Assembly (NCBI GenBank): GCA_029237695.1
Contig: CM055277.1
Location: 40,954,242-41,018,241, forward strand
Reading direction: 5' to 3'
Source of the DNA: Conchocele bisecta
Taxonomy: Eukaryota > Mollusca > Bivalvia > Lucinida > Thyasiridae
Length of the DNA: 64,000 nt
In this document: positions 23,102 through 35,154 of the stretch, piece by piece
Layout of the letters: every line of letters begins with the position of its first letter
Numbering within the stretch: the stretch's first letter is position 1
Made by a program: the position numbers and the translations under genes
Notes under the pieces: model-generated
The model's database searches: none
What the model was told of the DNA's origin: nothing
The model's input: only the letters and a program-made list of their open reading frames with translations

Positions 23102-24400
23102 TCATCTGATTGTCAATTGAGGGAATGAGGGCATTCCCTTGCACATTCTGGATGTTTGAGTTTTTTGATCCTTCTGCAACATGCCGCACAAAATATGCAA
23201 AACAGTGTCGCATTCTCCTCGAACCACATCAAAGTGGTCAGCACTTTTTGCACATCTATTTCTGTTGTAATAGCACAAAAACCATAAACGTTCAGGACCA
23301 TCGCTACTCTCTAGGGTCGCCCCCAGAAAAACTAATAATTTGGGCTTTGCGTACTTTTTGTTTGCAAAGTCATTTCTCAAAACATGCTTAGACAATAACG
23401 GCCTGTTCAATTTTTGTTTGCGGATCATCCCGCCAGCTTTAACCCCCAGTTCCATTTTTCGTATCATGCGGCATAAAAACTTTTTAAGCCCTCAAATGAA
23501 TAAGTATTGCCATAATATACAATTGTTCTTTATAATTCGATTTTCTTCCTTTCTTCTGTGACAAAGAGTCATCGGATAGAATCTCCATCTCACCTGCAAT
23601 TAACAGCCTAAGAATCTAGGTGTTCAAAATTGAACAGATTTTTTTTGTTCACATATTTCATATTGAAGGTGAGAATGGGGCATTTTTGTGGGGAAATTTA
23701 CTTTATCGGGACGATTTGGCGTGAATTCCTGATTTTTTAAGATTTTTGAGTTACTCGCCGAGGAAGAATCAGAATCAAATCCATATTTTTTCAATTCAAT
23801 AAGATCTTCTTCAATTAGAATCCTCCGAATAGATTCTGAAGGAGGAATCGTCCTCCACCAACCCTACATGCTTCATGTGTGATAGCACTTTCTTACGCAA
23901 TGTTTTTTCTTTTCGTAGATCATTTATTGTCAGATTGTTTAAAACCGAGCAGCAACATTTTAGTCTTTTACTTGTGACACCTTTTTATGAGCTACATGCT
24001 CATATGAAGACTGTTTTGTGTTTGTTTGACGAAGTACCGGTTTGCACGAATTTAGTGTCGATAACCAGTCAGCTGCAAAGTCTGATTTACCTTCTTTACG
24101 GAGGAAATTTTCTTTTTCGTTGATTTGTCCAGTTTCGCCCTCAATCTGTCTCTCTCCGCGAGGGACACAATCGTCGTTTCTCCTCCTCTACTGCTCCAAT
24201 TCGTTTCTCAACGCTTCAATTTCCCCCAGTTTTATATCTTTCCACGATGAAAACACTTCGTTGACGGGTTCACCCTTTGTTTTAACCAAAACCGTGATTT
24301 CGCCACCCAAGTACACTCGGCTCGCTCAAGTCTATTGGGCACTAGTTGATTCTCACCGGCGAAATTTCCTCTCTTAGTATCTATAGTGGTGTAATTTTAC
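23102..24400 (-). pseudogene. Gag-like protein of the Ngaro element
   Basis: The C-terminal part holds a Cys/His-rich segment, CYYNRNRCAKSADHFDVVRG followed by ECDTVLHILC and, in the next frame, CCRRIKKLKHPECARECP. This is characteristic of the first ORF of this retroelement group. Further upstream (24,050-24,400) charged, probably coiled-coil sequence with REGRQIEGE-like words appears in broken frames. Presumably it binds the element RNA. The reading frame changes several times. Confidence 0.55.
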
Positions 24401-24657
24401 CACTTTCTCCAAAACGCTTAATAATCCGTCACATTCTGCGCTGACGCGCGTTTTGGTCTATCATTCCCTCTTCTCTGCTAGCAGTTGCTCCCCTATCTGC
24501 CTCCGCCAATGTTGTTACGGTGCCCTTCTATTGCTGTATTTCGTGTGGACACAGCGTAATAACAAATTGAATTATAAAAATATTGACTATAACTAACATT
24601 ATTTGCTCAGGATGCAAACAAATTATAGCCATTCAAACATAAAACAGACAGAATAAT

Positions 24658-25058
24658 TTGAAGAAAAATAAATATTATCTGACTTAAGACTGGTTTACAC
24701 TGAAAAAATCACCTGTGCCGAAAGCAATAAGAAATCTAAACATTGCGGTGCGTGCTACGTAGAACCAATCAAAAGACAGCAGCAAAAAACAAACAAAAAC
24801 AACATGGTAACTAAGGTTACAGGACTTTTTCTACTAAATAATTATTATTTCAAAAAAAACAGTAACACTTAGTAACAAAATAAGATCAACGTCTACCAAA
24901 TTTAGAAGCAGATATTAATAAAATAAATTCTGATAAAATGAAAACAAACCAGCTTGAATACAAGATACCGCACCACGAAAATAATAGGTTACCAAGCCAC
25001 TAAAACTCTATATTCAAATTAATTAACTTTTTTTATTTTATATCAATAAAAAACTTCC
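24658..25058 (-). repeat. Split direct repeat A1 (5' terminus)
   Basis: 401-bp copy of A2. The outer end reads (plus strand) TATCAATAAAAAACTTCC, then host flank TATTATGTTGAC. Confidence 0.88.
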
Positions 25059-25437
25059 TATTATGTTGACATTATTTCGACGCGATCCTATAGTCGACAT
25101 GACAATTTCTGAGATCAATACAACTTTTCATAATGTCTTTCAATTTCAAGCTGCAAGGAGACTGTGAATTGCATATTAACCATAATAACATGGTGAACAT
25201 ATTGATAATAATTTTAAAAGAAAAGCATATTTTAATTTTCGAAACCTGATCATAAAAAATTAAAAAATTAAAAATTTATTTTGGAATTAGATTTATATTA
25301 CTGCAAAAAAACGTTCTGTTCTAGCTGTTGATTTCTATTGGCCGATTAAAAATTTTGTGAGATAATATTTATTCCGATGATAGCATTTATTTAAATAAAC
25401 GGTTTACTTGTGTCACAGAGTGAGAAAAATAAATAAC

Positions 25438-25510
25438 GGCCCGGAATCGAACCAGGGACCTCATGTTTACTGTACATGCCCATGACTCTACGAGCAAGCT
25501 AACAAGGCAC
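25438..25510 (-). repeat. tRNA-like SINE head
   Basis: Minus strand: GTGCCTTGTTAGCTTGCTCG with a B box GGTTCGATTCC. A direct repeat of the adjoining phrase TGTCACAGAGTGAGAAA with the next copy (26,003) marks the same SINE family. Confidence 0.55.
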
Positions 25511-25674
25511 AGATCATACTCACTTCATCCCCATGGTCAGTTGCGTACTGTGAATTTCTTCTCCGCCAAATTGAAATTCGTCCTCGAATTCTTTATGTTT
25601 AATTTTTGTCTCCGAATTCCATAAGTTTGGGTACAATTTGGGAGTATTTATCAGTCGCGGTCTTTGTTGGGCAA

Positions 25675-25966
25675 CAGAATACTCAATTATCGTCCGTACC
25701 AGAGTTCGGTGCTCCATAGGTTTTTCCTGCAGAGTACCGAATCGGATCTCATTCGCGCTTTAGCTGTTAATTGTGACATATTTTCTGTACTTATTACACA
25801 GAAAATGAATAAGTATATACCTGACATTTCTTTCATTGAAAAATACAGAAAATATGTCGCAATTAACAGTTGAAGTGCAAATCAGATGTGATTTGGTACT
25901 TTGCAGGGGAACTACGGAGGAGCACCATTTATAAAACTCGGTACGGACGATGCGGGGAGTATTCTG
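25675..25966. mobile_element. Hairpin element between SINE-like copies
   Basis: Inverted arms in two blocks. The outer one is CAGAATACTCAATTATCGTC against GACGATGCGGGGAGTATTCTG. The inner one is TTAATTGTGACATATTTTCT against AGAAAATATGTCGCAATTAA. Minor ORFs are palindrome translations. Confidence 0.75.
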
Positions 25967-26030
25967 CCAGAGTTACTTCCCGCAACTACGTTGGGCACTA
26001 AATGTCACAGGGTGAGAAAGATGTTCTCCA

Positions 26031-26097
26031 GCCGGAATCGAACGGGGGATCTCTGGTTTACCACACCATCGCTCACCTGCTGAGCAAAACCGGGCAC
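26031..26097 (-). repeat. tRNA-like SINE head (second copy)
   Basis: Minus strand starts GTGCCCGGTTTTGCTCAGCA and contains a B box GTTCGATTCC. Same orientation and flanking phrase as the copy at 25,438. A short poly-C follows at 26,104-26,113. Confidence 0.5.
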
Positions 26098-26113
26098 AAA
26101 TACCCCCCCCCCC

Positions 26114-27464
26114 ACACTTATTCACCATAGTGATCATTCATTCAACCAAAAACAAAAGCTAGAAGTGTTATGCAATTAATTACAGTCAGCGTCACAGATT
26201 ATGCTCTTGGCGACATTAGCGGACACAAATTTGTCCATCCAATTTGATAAATAAACACGGAATCTGACAGATTTACTACGCGGGCGCATGGAAACATCAT
26301 TATTCTGGTACTTGGAATCAAAATGGTGGATATTAAGATCAATATGTGAGGCGCTGACGGAACCTTTAAACATTTTTTATCACGATAGCAGCTACAGGAT
26401 TTTTTGTTGGACGCATTTATTTAGAGAAACAAGAGCAGAGGTTACAATGGATTGGATAATATCTAAGTGACAATTTTGTTCTAACGTACACCAACATAGA
26501 GGATTAAATTTGCGACAATGTTGGATTCTGGATTTTGTGGACAGGTGACAGAAATCGGAGCTGGACAAGAACGACAGACGTGATTCTGAATATGCGTGCT
26601 TGGTCTGTGGTTTTCTTCCAGATCATGTCATGCATGTTTTAATTTCACGTCATGTCAAAGCAGCACTATTGAATATAATGAATAAACTTTAATATTCTAC
26701 ACCAGAATTAAAGTTATTCATCGTCTGATGTGTAACTGATAAATTAAGGTAAGTTACTTGTATATGACAACTTTTGCCTCACGATAGAGGAGGGGGCATT
26801 TAGTGTTACCTTGACCTTGTCCGTTCTTCCGTCGTCACCAACCTAGTAACTCGAAAAAACTTTTAAACCGTAATAGTACATACTGAAACTTGGTACATGT
26901 ATGTTTGATTCGACCCATGGTCCATGGATTATCTCCCCTTTTCAAGTTAGAATTTTCATTTTAATTTTGTCTTGTAGCTCGTAGACTTTTAAACCCTAAT
27001 AGCTATACACCTGAAACTTGGTATGTCCCTTATGATGAGTAGATTTGCAAAGTTTTATTTTCATTCGACCCCCGAGTCATGGATTATCTCCCTCTTTTTG
27101 AATTAGAATTGAAAAATTTGCTTGTAACTCGTAAAACTTTTGTAATAGCTACCGCACTGAAATTTTGATATGTAGCTTCCTTCTGATGAGTAGATGCGGA
27201 AAGTTTATTTTCGGTTTTTGGATTCGAAACCCCGTGTCATGGATTATCTCTCCCTTTTATGGACACTGGAATTTTGCCTTGTTTACTATCAAAGCGATAT
27301 GTGGGGTATCCGTGTTCTATGAACACATTTTCTAGTTTAGTTATTCCCTTTGTTTTGTTTTTTCGCGCACTGATTTGTCCGGAGCATAACGCGAACACCC
27401 TTTGCAATATTTTTTATGAAACTTAACACATGCATAGGTCTCACTGGACAGGGCGGAGCTAGCG
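26114..27464. repeat. Intergenic with three 150-165-bp tandem copies
   Basis: Between about 26,850 and 27,260 the phrase ending CATGGATTATCTC recurs three times at about 150-165-bp spacing, each preceded by TTTTAAACC / GAAACTTGGTA-like text. The rest (26,114-26,800) has no credible gene. Confidence 0.6.
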
Positions 27465-27960
27465 TTAAAGGTACATGCCCACTCAGTAGGCACAAAATGT
27501 TCTTTATGTCAGAGACATCATCGGAGACATTTTCTGGCCAGATAAACAATCATTTACCATTACCCACGTATTGTTTGGCATTATTATACATTTTATATCA
27601 GAAGAAAATTTCCACATTGATATCAGGGACGATAACCGTGTTTCCTTAAAATGTTAATGGACATTACAATTTATTCTCTGTATTTATTTTTTGATGTGCA
27701 ATGACTTTATAATTTTTTTTTCAGTTGATGCATTTAATTTAATAGTATAAATAATTATAAAATATCATGCCCCATTTGCACATGAAAATACCGATACCAC
27801 CGCGCGTCACTATCAGTAAAATAAATATTACCAAATGATTATATCTGTATAGCGGGCACTCGTAATGTTTATATTAAAGTAGTGGAATAGTGACAATTAT
27901 ACACTTATTTAATTCCCATAAAGAGCATTTTTAGCCTACTGAGTGGGCTTGCACCTTTAA
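27465..27960. mobile_element. 500-bp MITE, GGTACATGCCCACTCAGTAGG family
   Basis: Left end TTAAAGGTACATGCCCACTC. The right end is its imperfect inverse (GAGTGGGCTTGCACCTTTAA). TTAA at both boundaries suggests a TTAA-targeting DNA transposon origin. No ORF. Confidence 0.75.
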
Positions 27961-28674
27961 AAAGGGGTTGGACAATTGTTGTCGCGACCGCCTGCGGACA
28001 GTGCGATATAGTCTGCACATTGACGTCCATCTGTATTTTTTTTGCCGAGCCTGCTTGCGGAAAGCGAGACTTAGTGATCACAATGACGTCCGTGCGTCAG
28101 TCCGTCCGAAATCGGTGTATGTTTTTAAATACCATATCCTAAGTCACATTGACTTGAAACATCAAATGCTTATTAGTCATAATCCATATATTCATTCTGT
28201 CTCCCACTCATGCGGCCCCTGTGCCCCAAGGTCAAATGACTTTGAAATTTGAAATTTTTGTTAAAGTTTTTGCATACCTTATATCTCCACAACACTTACC
28301 CAGATTTGCTTCAAACTTCAGATAATTCTTTATTATCATCCATCAAATGCCTCGGTGGGCTCAACATGCGGGCCATGGCCATCTGATTTTTATTTACCGT
28401 AGGTTAAAGTTTTTAGTAAGAACACTATATCTCAGAAACAGCTTCGCCAATTCACTCGAAGCTTCACATGTGTGTTTATCATCATCCATATTTTCATTCT
28501 ATGCTCAACTCCTGCAACCCTGTGCCCAATATCAAGGTAAAATTACTTTCAAATTTACCTCAAAGTTTTTGACATGCCTGCATGGGGACAGTGCGATATA
28601 GTTGTCACATTGGCCTACATACGTACGTACGTACATCCGTCCGGTTAAATATTTTTGATTTAAGGTTAAAGTTT
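27961..28674. repeat. Diverged repeat with GCGATATAGT motif
   Basis: The phrase GACAGTGCGATATAGT occurs at about 27,997 and 28,587, with a variant at about 29,725, each followed by a short CACATTG phrase. GTACGTACGTAC and CGTCCGTCC runs are present. No credible gene. Confidence 0.5.
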
Positions 28675-28880
28675 TTAAAGGTACATGCCCACTCAGTAGG
28701 CACAAACTGTTCTTTATAGCAATTAAATAAGTGTATAATTGTGTCACTATTCTACCAGTTCTAAAAATTATGTGTGCCCGCTATCCATATATAATCATTT
28801 AGTAATATTTATTTTACTGATAATGACTAGCAGTGGTATCAAGCTATTTTCATATTCAAATGAGGCATGATATTTTTATG
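28675..28880. mobile_element. Truncated copy of the 500-bp MITE
   Basis: Begins TTAAAGGTACATGCCCACTC and breaks off after the ATGATATTTTTATGCC stretch. No right end. Confidence 0.65.
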
Positions 28881-29050
28881 CCACCAGGTTTCGAAGAAAG
28901 AAACGGGTGGCATATAGTGTTTGGACCGTCCGTCCGTCTGTCCGTCCGTCACACTTTTCGGTTAACCACTTTGTCACAGTTTCTCAAATATGCTGCAGGT
29001 GGCATCCGCGTTCGACGGACGCATTTCTTGTTTTTAATAATTTATGCTAA

Positions 29051-29569
29051 TTAAAGGTACATACCCACTCAGTAGGCACAACAATTAAAGTATGTATTCT
29101 CAGTTATTTTTAGGAATTAAATAAGTGTATAATTTTGTCACTATTCCACCAGTTCTAAACATTAGAGTGCCCGTTATATGGATATAATCATTTAGTAATG
29201 TTTATTTCACTGATAGTGACACGCGTGATATCAGGCTATATTTTCATAGGCAAATGGGGCATGATATTTTTTAATTACTTATACTAATTAAAATGTGTTT
29301 CCCTGAAAAAATAATGTTTCGACAGATTATAAAGTATGATCATTGCACATCAAAAAATAAATAGTAATGTCTTGGTAACATTTTCAGGAAAACACGGTTA
29401 TCGCCTCTGATAGCAGTGTGGAAATTTACGTCTGATATAAAATGTATAATAATGCCAATAAATATGTGTATTAATGGTGAATTAATGTTTATTTTGCCAG
29501 AAAATGTCTCAGATGATGTCTCTGATATAAAGAACATTTTGTGCCTACTGAGTGGGCATGTACCTTTAA
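29051..29569. mobile_element. 500-bp MITE, complete copy
   Basis: TTAAAGGTACATACCCACTC at the left and GAGTGGGCATGTACCTTTAA at the right. The interior is shared with 27,465-27,960 and 16,075-16,279. Confidence 0.8.
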
Positions 29570-29941
29570 GAACACTATATCTCTGAAACCGCTTCACCAA
29601 TTCACTCGAAACTTCACATACAGTGTATTTGTCACCCACATTTTCATTATAATTTATATGTGCCAATGTCACGGTCAAATTACTTTGAAATTTCCCTTAA
29701 AGTTTTTGTTGGGCCCGCTTGCAGACAGAGCGATATAGTTGGCACATTGGTGTGCATTCAGGATAAAGTTTTTGGTTAAAGTGTTTTTTAGTTAAAGTTT
29801 TTGGTATACTATCAAAGCCTCGGCGGGTGCGGCATGTTTTTATACGTCAACGGGCTAAAGCTTTGTTGCAATAAAAAAAATTGTTTTTGTACTATCAAAT
29901 GCCTCGGCGGGCACGACATGCAGGCCATGGCCATCTAGTTA

Positions 29942-30313
29942 TTATGGCATGCGATTTGATCAGTCGGCCATGCACCATATGTTTGCATTGATCATCGGCC
30001 ATCGCACCAGGACTAGTTTAGCACTTGATCAGTCGGCCATCGCACCAGGACTAGTTTAGCACTTGATCATCGGCCATGCACCGGACTATTTAGCGGCATC
30101 CATTTCACTTGATCAGTCGGCCATCACATCAGGACTAGTTTAGCACTTGATCAGTCGGACATCGCTCCAGGACTAGTTTAGAACTTGATCAGTCGGCCAT
30201 CGCACCAGGACTAGTTTAAAACTTGATCAGTTTCCCATCTCACCAGGACTAGTATAGCACTTGATCAGTCGGCCATCGCACCAGGACTAGTTTAGCACTT
30301 GATTAGTCGGCCA
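29942..30313. repeat. 38-bp satellite array 1
   Basis: About 10 units of roughly 38 bp with core CTTGATCAGTCGGCCATCGC then ACCAGGACTAGTTTAG. Units differ by short indels. There are no unique spacers and no neighbouring cas genes. Confidence 0.9.
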
Positions 30314-30551
30314 CGTCATCCTGCGTTAACAGACAGAAGTGGTGGTCGGTGGGCGGGGGGGGGGGGGGGGGGGTGGTGTGTAGTGTAGTCATAGACACAA
30401 ACTGGTGATGGTGGTGATATAGACCGGAACTTTTAGGATGCCAAATGTAGATGGCTGGTGTGTGTGGGGGATCATTGTTTTGTGTCCCCCGCGGTGGTGC
30501 GGAGTACAATGATGAATTACTTATGAATCGCAGGCGGGAGTGTAGTATTTC
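30314..30551. repeat. Satellite spacer module, short form
   Basis: Contains a G-run (about 30,353-30,373), GTGTAGTCATAGACA, then TATAGACCGGAACTTTTAGG and TGAATCGCAGGCGGG. Lacks the middle of the long modules at 31,169 and 33,466, which looks like an internal deletion. Confidence 0.75.
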
Positions 30552-31168
30552 ACCATGCCCAGTACGTATATCACTTGATTAGTTGGCCATCTCACCATGC
30601 CCAGTATAGCACGTGATCAGTCGGCCATGCCGAGTATAGCACTTGATCAGTCGGCCATCGCACCAGGACTAGCAGAGCACTTGATCAGTCTGCCATTGCA
30701 TCATAACTAGTATAGCGCTTGATCAGTCGCCCATTGCACATGCCCAGTATAGCACTTGATCAGTTGGCCATCTCACCATGCCCAGTATAGTACGTGATCA
30801 GTCGGCCATGCCGAGTATAGCACTAGATCATTCGACCATCACACCAGGACTACTTTAGCACTTGATCAGTCGGCCATCGCACCAGGACTAGTATAGCACT
30901 CAATCAGTCGGCCATCACACCAGGACTAGTATAGCACTCGATCGTCGGTCATCGCACCGGGACTCAGTTTTATACGTTGTTATCAGTCGGCCATCGCACC
31001 AGGTCTAGTTTAGAACTTGATCAGTCGACCATCGCACCAGGAATAGTTTAGCCCTTGATCAGTCGGCCATCGAACTGAGACTAGTTTAGCCCTTGATTAG
31101 TCGGCCATCGCACCAGGACGACTAGTATAGCACTCGATCAGTCGGCCATCGCACCAGGACTAGTTTAG
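30552..31168. repeat. 38-bp satellite array 2
   Basis: About 16 more variable units. Variants such as CACCATGCCCAGTATAGCAC at its left end are shared with the left end of array 3, so the order of variants is itself repeated. Confidence 0.85.
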
Positions 31169-31920
31169 TGGTGGTCGGTTGTGGGGGGTGTTGTGTAGTC
31201 ATAGACAAAAACTGGTGGTGGTGGTGATACACATTGTTCCCACTGTGGGATATAGACCGGAACTTTTAGGACACCAAATGTAGATGGCTGGTGTGTGTGG
31301 GGGATCATTGTTTTGTGTCCCCGGCGGTGGTGCGGAGAACAATGATGAATTACTGATGAATTACTGTATTGAACACACATGTATATGCACTGTGATACCG
31401 TACTTCACAATCCTCAGTTTTAAATTGTTTCTGTATCGTAAAACTGAACATTTTGAAAAACTTAAAATTGTGGCAGATGATCGAAATGAAAACCGGATGT
31501 TTACATGCGAAATGAACCGGTGCATCGGTATATTTTAACCGCACGATGACCCACTGTATATTCATACCATATCCGTACGGATATATCGTATATACGAACG
31601 GATATCGTATGTTTTTGTATAATATTCGTATAGTACGTTTGTATAATGTAAACAAACTGTACTATACGATGATACGGTAAGTTTTTAACGGAAATAGCGA
31701 AAGAATGACCGCACAAACGGTATCGCGAAAGAATGACCGCACAAACTGGACTGCGAAAGAATTACCGCACAAACGGTATCGAGAAAGAATGACCGCAACA
31801 ATGGGGACCCCCGATTGGACCGCAATTAGACTGCAATTTCAGAGCGGACGAATTGCAATTCAACGACCGCTGGATTGCAATTCTTGGTAAGTGAATCGCA
31901 GGCGGAGTGTAGTATTTCAC
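31169..31920. repeat. Satellite spacer module, long form
   Basis: Includes the short-form text plus a middle section with ATATCCGTACGGATAT palindromes (about 31,568) and four tandem copies of a 27-bp word GCGAAAGAATGACCGCACAA (31,695-31,795). ATTGCAATTC words follow. ORFs are spurious. Confidence 0.75.
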
Positions 31921-33465
31921 CATGCCCAGTACGTATAGCACTTGATTAGTTGGCCATCTCACCATGCCAGTATAGCACGTGATCAGTCGGCCATCCGCCG
32001 AGTTATAGCACTTGATCAGTCGGCCATCGCACCAGGACTAGCAGAGCACTTGATCAGTCTGCCATCGCACCATAACTAGTATAGCGCTTGATCAGTCGCC
32101 CATTGCACCATGCCCAGTATAGCACTTGATCAGTTGGGCCATCTCACCATGCCCAGTATAGCACGTGATCAGTCGGCCATGCCGAGTATAGCACTAGATC
32201 ATTCGGCCATCACACCAGGACTACTTTAGCACTTGATCAGTCGGCCATCGCACCAGGACTAGTATAGCACTCAATCAGTCGGCCATCACACCAGACTAGT
32301 TTAGAACTTGATCAGTCGGCCATCACACCAGTACTACTTTAGCACTTGATCAGTCGGCCATCGCACCAGGACTAGTTATAGCACTCGATCAAATCGGCCA
32401 TCGCACCAGGACTAGTTTAATAACTTGATCAGTCGGCCATCGCACAGGACAGTTTAGAACTTGATCAGTCGACCATCGCACCAGGAATAGTTTTAGCCCT
32501 TGATCAGTCGGCCATCGCACTGCGACTAGTTTAGCCCTTGATTAGTCGGCCATCGCACCAGGACTAGTATAGCACTCGATCGGTCGGACATCGCACCAGG
32601 ACTAGTTTAGAACTTGATCAGTCGGCCATCGCACCACGACTAGTTTAGAACTTGATCAGTCGGCCATCGCACCAAGACTAGTTTAGTCCTTGATCAGTCG
32701 GCCATCGCACCAGGACTAGTTTAGAACTTGATCAGTCGGCCACCGCACCATGACTAGTTTTGCCCTTGCTCAGTCGGCCATCGCACCAGGACTAGTTTAG
32801 AACTTGATCAGTCAGCCATCACACCAGGACTAGTTTAGAACTTGATCAGTCGGCCACCACACCAAGACTAGTTTTGCCCTTGCTCAATCGGCCATCGCAC
32901 CAGGACTAGTTTAGAACTTGATCAGTCGGGCATCGCACCACGACTAGTTTAGAACTTGATCAGTCGGCCATCGCACCAAGACTAGTTTAGCCCTTGCTCA
33001 GTCGGCCATCGCACCTGGACTAGTATAGCACTCGATCAGTCGGCCATCGCACCATGACTAGTTTAGAACTTGATCATGATCGGCCATCGCACCAAGACTA
33101 GTGTAGCCCTTGATCAGTCGGCCATCGCACCAGGACTAGTTTAGAACTTGATCAGTCGCACGCACCACGACTAGTTTAGAACTGATCAGTCGGCCATCGC
33201 ACCAAGACTAGTTTAGCCCTTGCTCAGTCGGCCATCGCACCTGGACTAGTAGAGCACTCGATCAGTCGGCCATCGCACCATGACTAGTTTAGAACTTGAT
33301 CAGTCGGACATCGCTCCAGGACTAGTTTAGAACTTGATCAGTCGGCCATCGCACCAGGACTAGTTTAAAACTTGATCAGTTTCCCATCTCACCAGGACTA
33401 GTATAGCACTTGATCAGTCGGTCATCGCACCAGGACTAGCTTAGCACTTGATCAGTCGGCCACGT
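31921..33465. repeat. 38-bp satellite array 3
   Basis: About 40 units, the longest array. The left third repeats the variant order of array 2, the rest is more homogeneous. Confidence 0.9.
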
Positions 33466-34245
33466 CATCCTGCGTTACAGACAGAAGTGGTGGTCGGGGG
33501 CGGGGGTGTAGTGTAGTCATAGACAAAAACTGGTGGTGGTGTGATACACATTGTTCCCACTGTGGGATATAGACCGGAACTTTTAGGACGCCAAATGTAG
33601 ATGGCTGGTGTGCGTGGGGGATCATTGTTTTGTGTCCCCGGCGGTGGTGCGGAGTACAGTGATGAATTACTGTATATTGAACACACATGTATATGTACAG
33701 TGATACCGTACTTCACAATCCTCAGTTTTAAATATTGTTTCTGTATCGTAAAACTGAACATTTATTCATTTTAGAAAAACTTCAAATTATGGCAGATGAT
33801 CGAAATGAAAACCGGATGTTTACATTCGAAATGAACCGGTGCATCGGTATATTTAACCACAGGATGACCTACTTTATATTCATACCATATCCGTACGGAT
33901 ATATCGTATATACGAACGGATATCGTATGTTTGTATAATATTCGTATAGTACGTTTGTATAATCACTGATAATGTAAACAAACTGTACTATACGATGATA
34001 CGGTAAGTTTTTACCGGAAATAGCGAAAGAATGACCGCACAAACGGTATCGCGAAAGAATGACCGCACAAACTGGACCGCGAAAGAATGACCGCACAAAA
34101 GGTATCGCGAAAGAATGACCGCAAAAACGGGACCGCGTTTGGACCGCAATTAGACTGCAATTAGACTGCAATTCCAGAGGGGAAGAATTGCAATTCAAGG
34201 ACCGCTGGATTGCAATTCTTGGTAAGCGAATCGCAGGCGGGAGTG
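33466..34245. repeat. Satellite spacer module, long form (second copy)
   Basis: Same order as 31,169-31,920, with TTTTAGGACGCCAAATGTAG, the ATATCCGTACGGATAT palindrome and 27-bp GAAAGAATGACCGCACAA words. Confidence 0.75.
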
Positions 34246-34249
34246 TATA

Positions 34250-34654
34250 TAGATCGAAAGGAAACTTCGCATTTCGCCATTCTGGGGGTGGGCGATATCC
34301 GCACCCATTTTGACAGCAGCTTTTATTTTGTACATTTTTCATTGGTTGCGTTTTGATGAAATTATAGAGCCATATAAGCAGTATAAACATCTTTCCTTAA
34401 TGTCTCACGGGACAGTGCGCGGCTAGCTTTACAAAAGGGGTGAACGATTTTCTATATATTTCTATACCGATCCTGTATTTTGTATTTTCGTTTTGTTTTT
34501 CATTTGCGAGTATTTTCAATATTGTCAAAAGAGCCTCCTTAACTGATTGTGAGAGGCGGCGATTTTTATAAGTCACCCGCCACCCTCAGAAAAGCAGTCT
34601 ATTTTCAACCGTCCCGTGATGCCTTAAAGGAAAAGTCTGATTTTTCAAGGTGTC
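34250..34654. repeat. Diverged duplicate, left member
   Basis: Matches 35,325-35,930 in order. Shared phrases include TTTCGCCATTCT, CTTAATGTCTCACGGGACAG, GAGCCTCCTTAACT and CCGTCCCGTGATGCC. No gene. Confidence 0.7.
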
Positions 34655-35154
34655 NNNNNNNNNNNNNNNNNNNNNNNNNNNNNNNNNNNNNNNNNNNNNN
34701 NNNNNNNNNNNNNNNNNNNNNNNNNNNNNNNNNNNNNNNNNNNNNNNNNNNNNNNNNNNNNNNNNNNNNNNNNNNNNNNNNNNNNNNNNNNNNNNNNNNN
34801 NNNNNNNNNNNNNNNNNNNNNNNNNNNNNNNNNNNNNNNNNNNNNNNNNNNNNNNNNNNNNNNNNNNNNNNNNNNNNNNNNNNNNNNNNNNNNNNNNNNN
34901 NNNNNNNNNNNNNNNNNNNNNNNNNNNNNNNNNNNNNNNNNNNNNNNNNNNNNNNNNNNNNNNNNNNNNNNNNNNNNNNNNNNNNNNNNNNNNNNNNNNN
35001 NNNNNNNNNNNNNNNNNNNNNNNNNNNNNNNNNNNNNNNNNNNNNNNNNNNNNNNNNNNNNNNNNNNNNNNNNNNNNNNNNNNNNNNNNNNNNNNNNNNN
35101 NNNNNNNNNNNNNNNNNNNNNNNNNNNNNNNNNNNNNNNNNNNNNNNNNNNNNN
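34655..35154. other. Assembly gap (500 N)
   Basis: Exactly 500 N, a conventional placeholder of unknown true length. Both edges carry GATTTTTCAAGGTGTC. Confidence 0.98.

Larger units (their letters stand above)
17599..25058 (-). mobile_element. Ngaro/PAT-type tyrosine-recombinase retrotransposon (7.46 kb)
   Basis: Read on the minus strand the element is A1 (25,058-24,658), Gag-like region, RT-RNase H, tyrosine recombinase, SGNH hydrolase, B1 (18,681-18,425), A2 (18,428-18,039), a 183-bp spacer and B2 (17,855-17,599). Split direct repeats A1...B1A2...B2 are the hallmark of Ngaro/PAT-type DIRS-group elements, which integrate through a circular intermediate without target duplication. A TTCC shared at the A1 outer end, the B1/A2 junction and the B2 outer end fits the crossover core. 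B1 and B2 are identical over 257 bp, so the insertion is recent. The ORFs carry many one- or two-base gaps. Confidence 0.8.

Noticed and set aside
31284..31965. Small ORFs on both strands in the satellite spacer modules
   Set aside because: The same frames recur in each module copy with disabling changes and follow the 27-bp repeat. No sign of selection.
29942..33465. CRISPR-like array of 38-bp repeats
   Set aside because: Units are contiguous with no unique spacers, no cas genes are near, and the genome is eukaryotic. It is a satellite.
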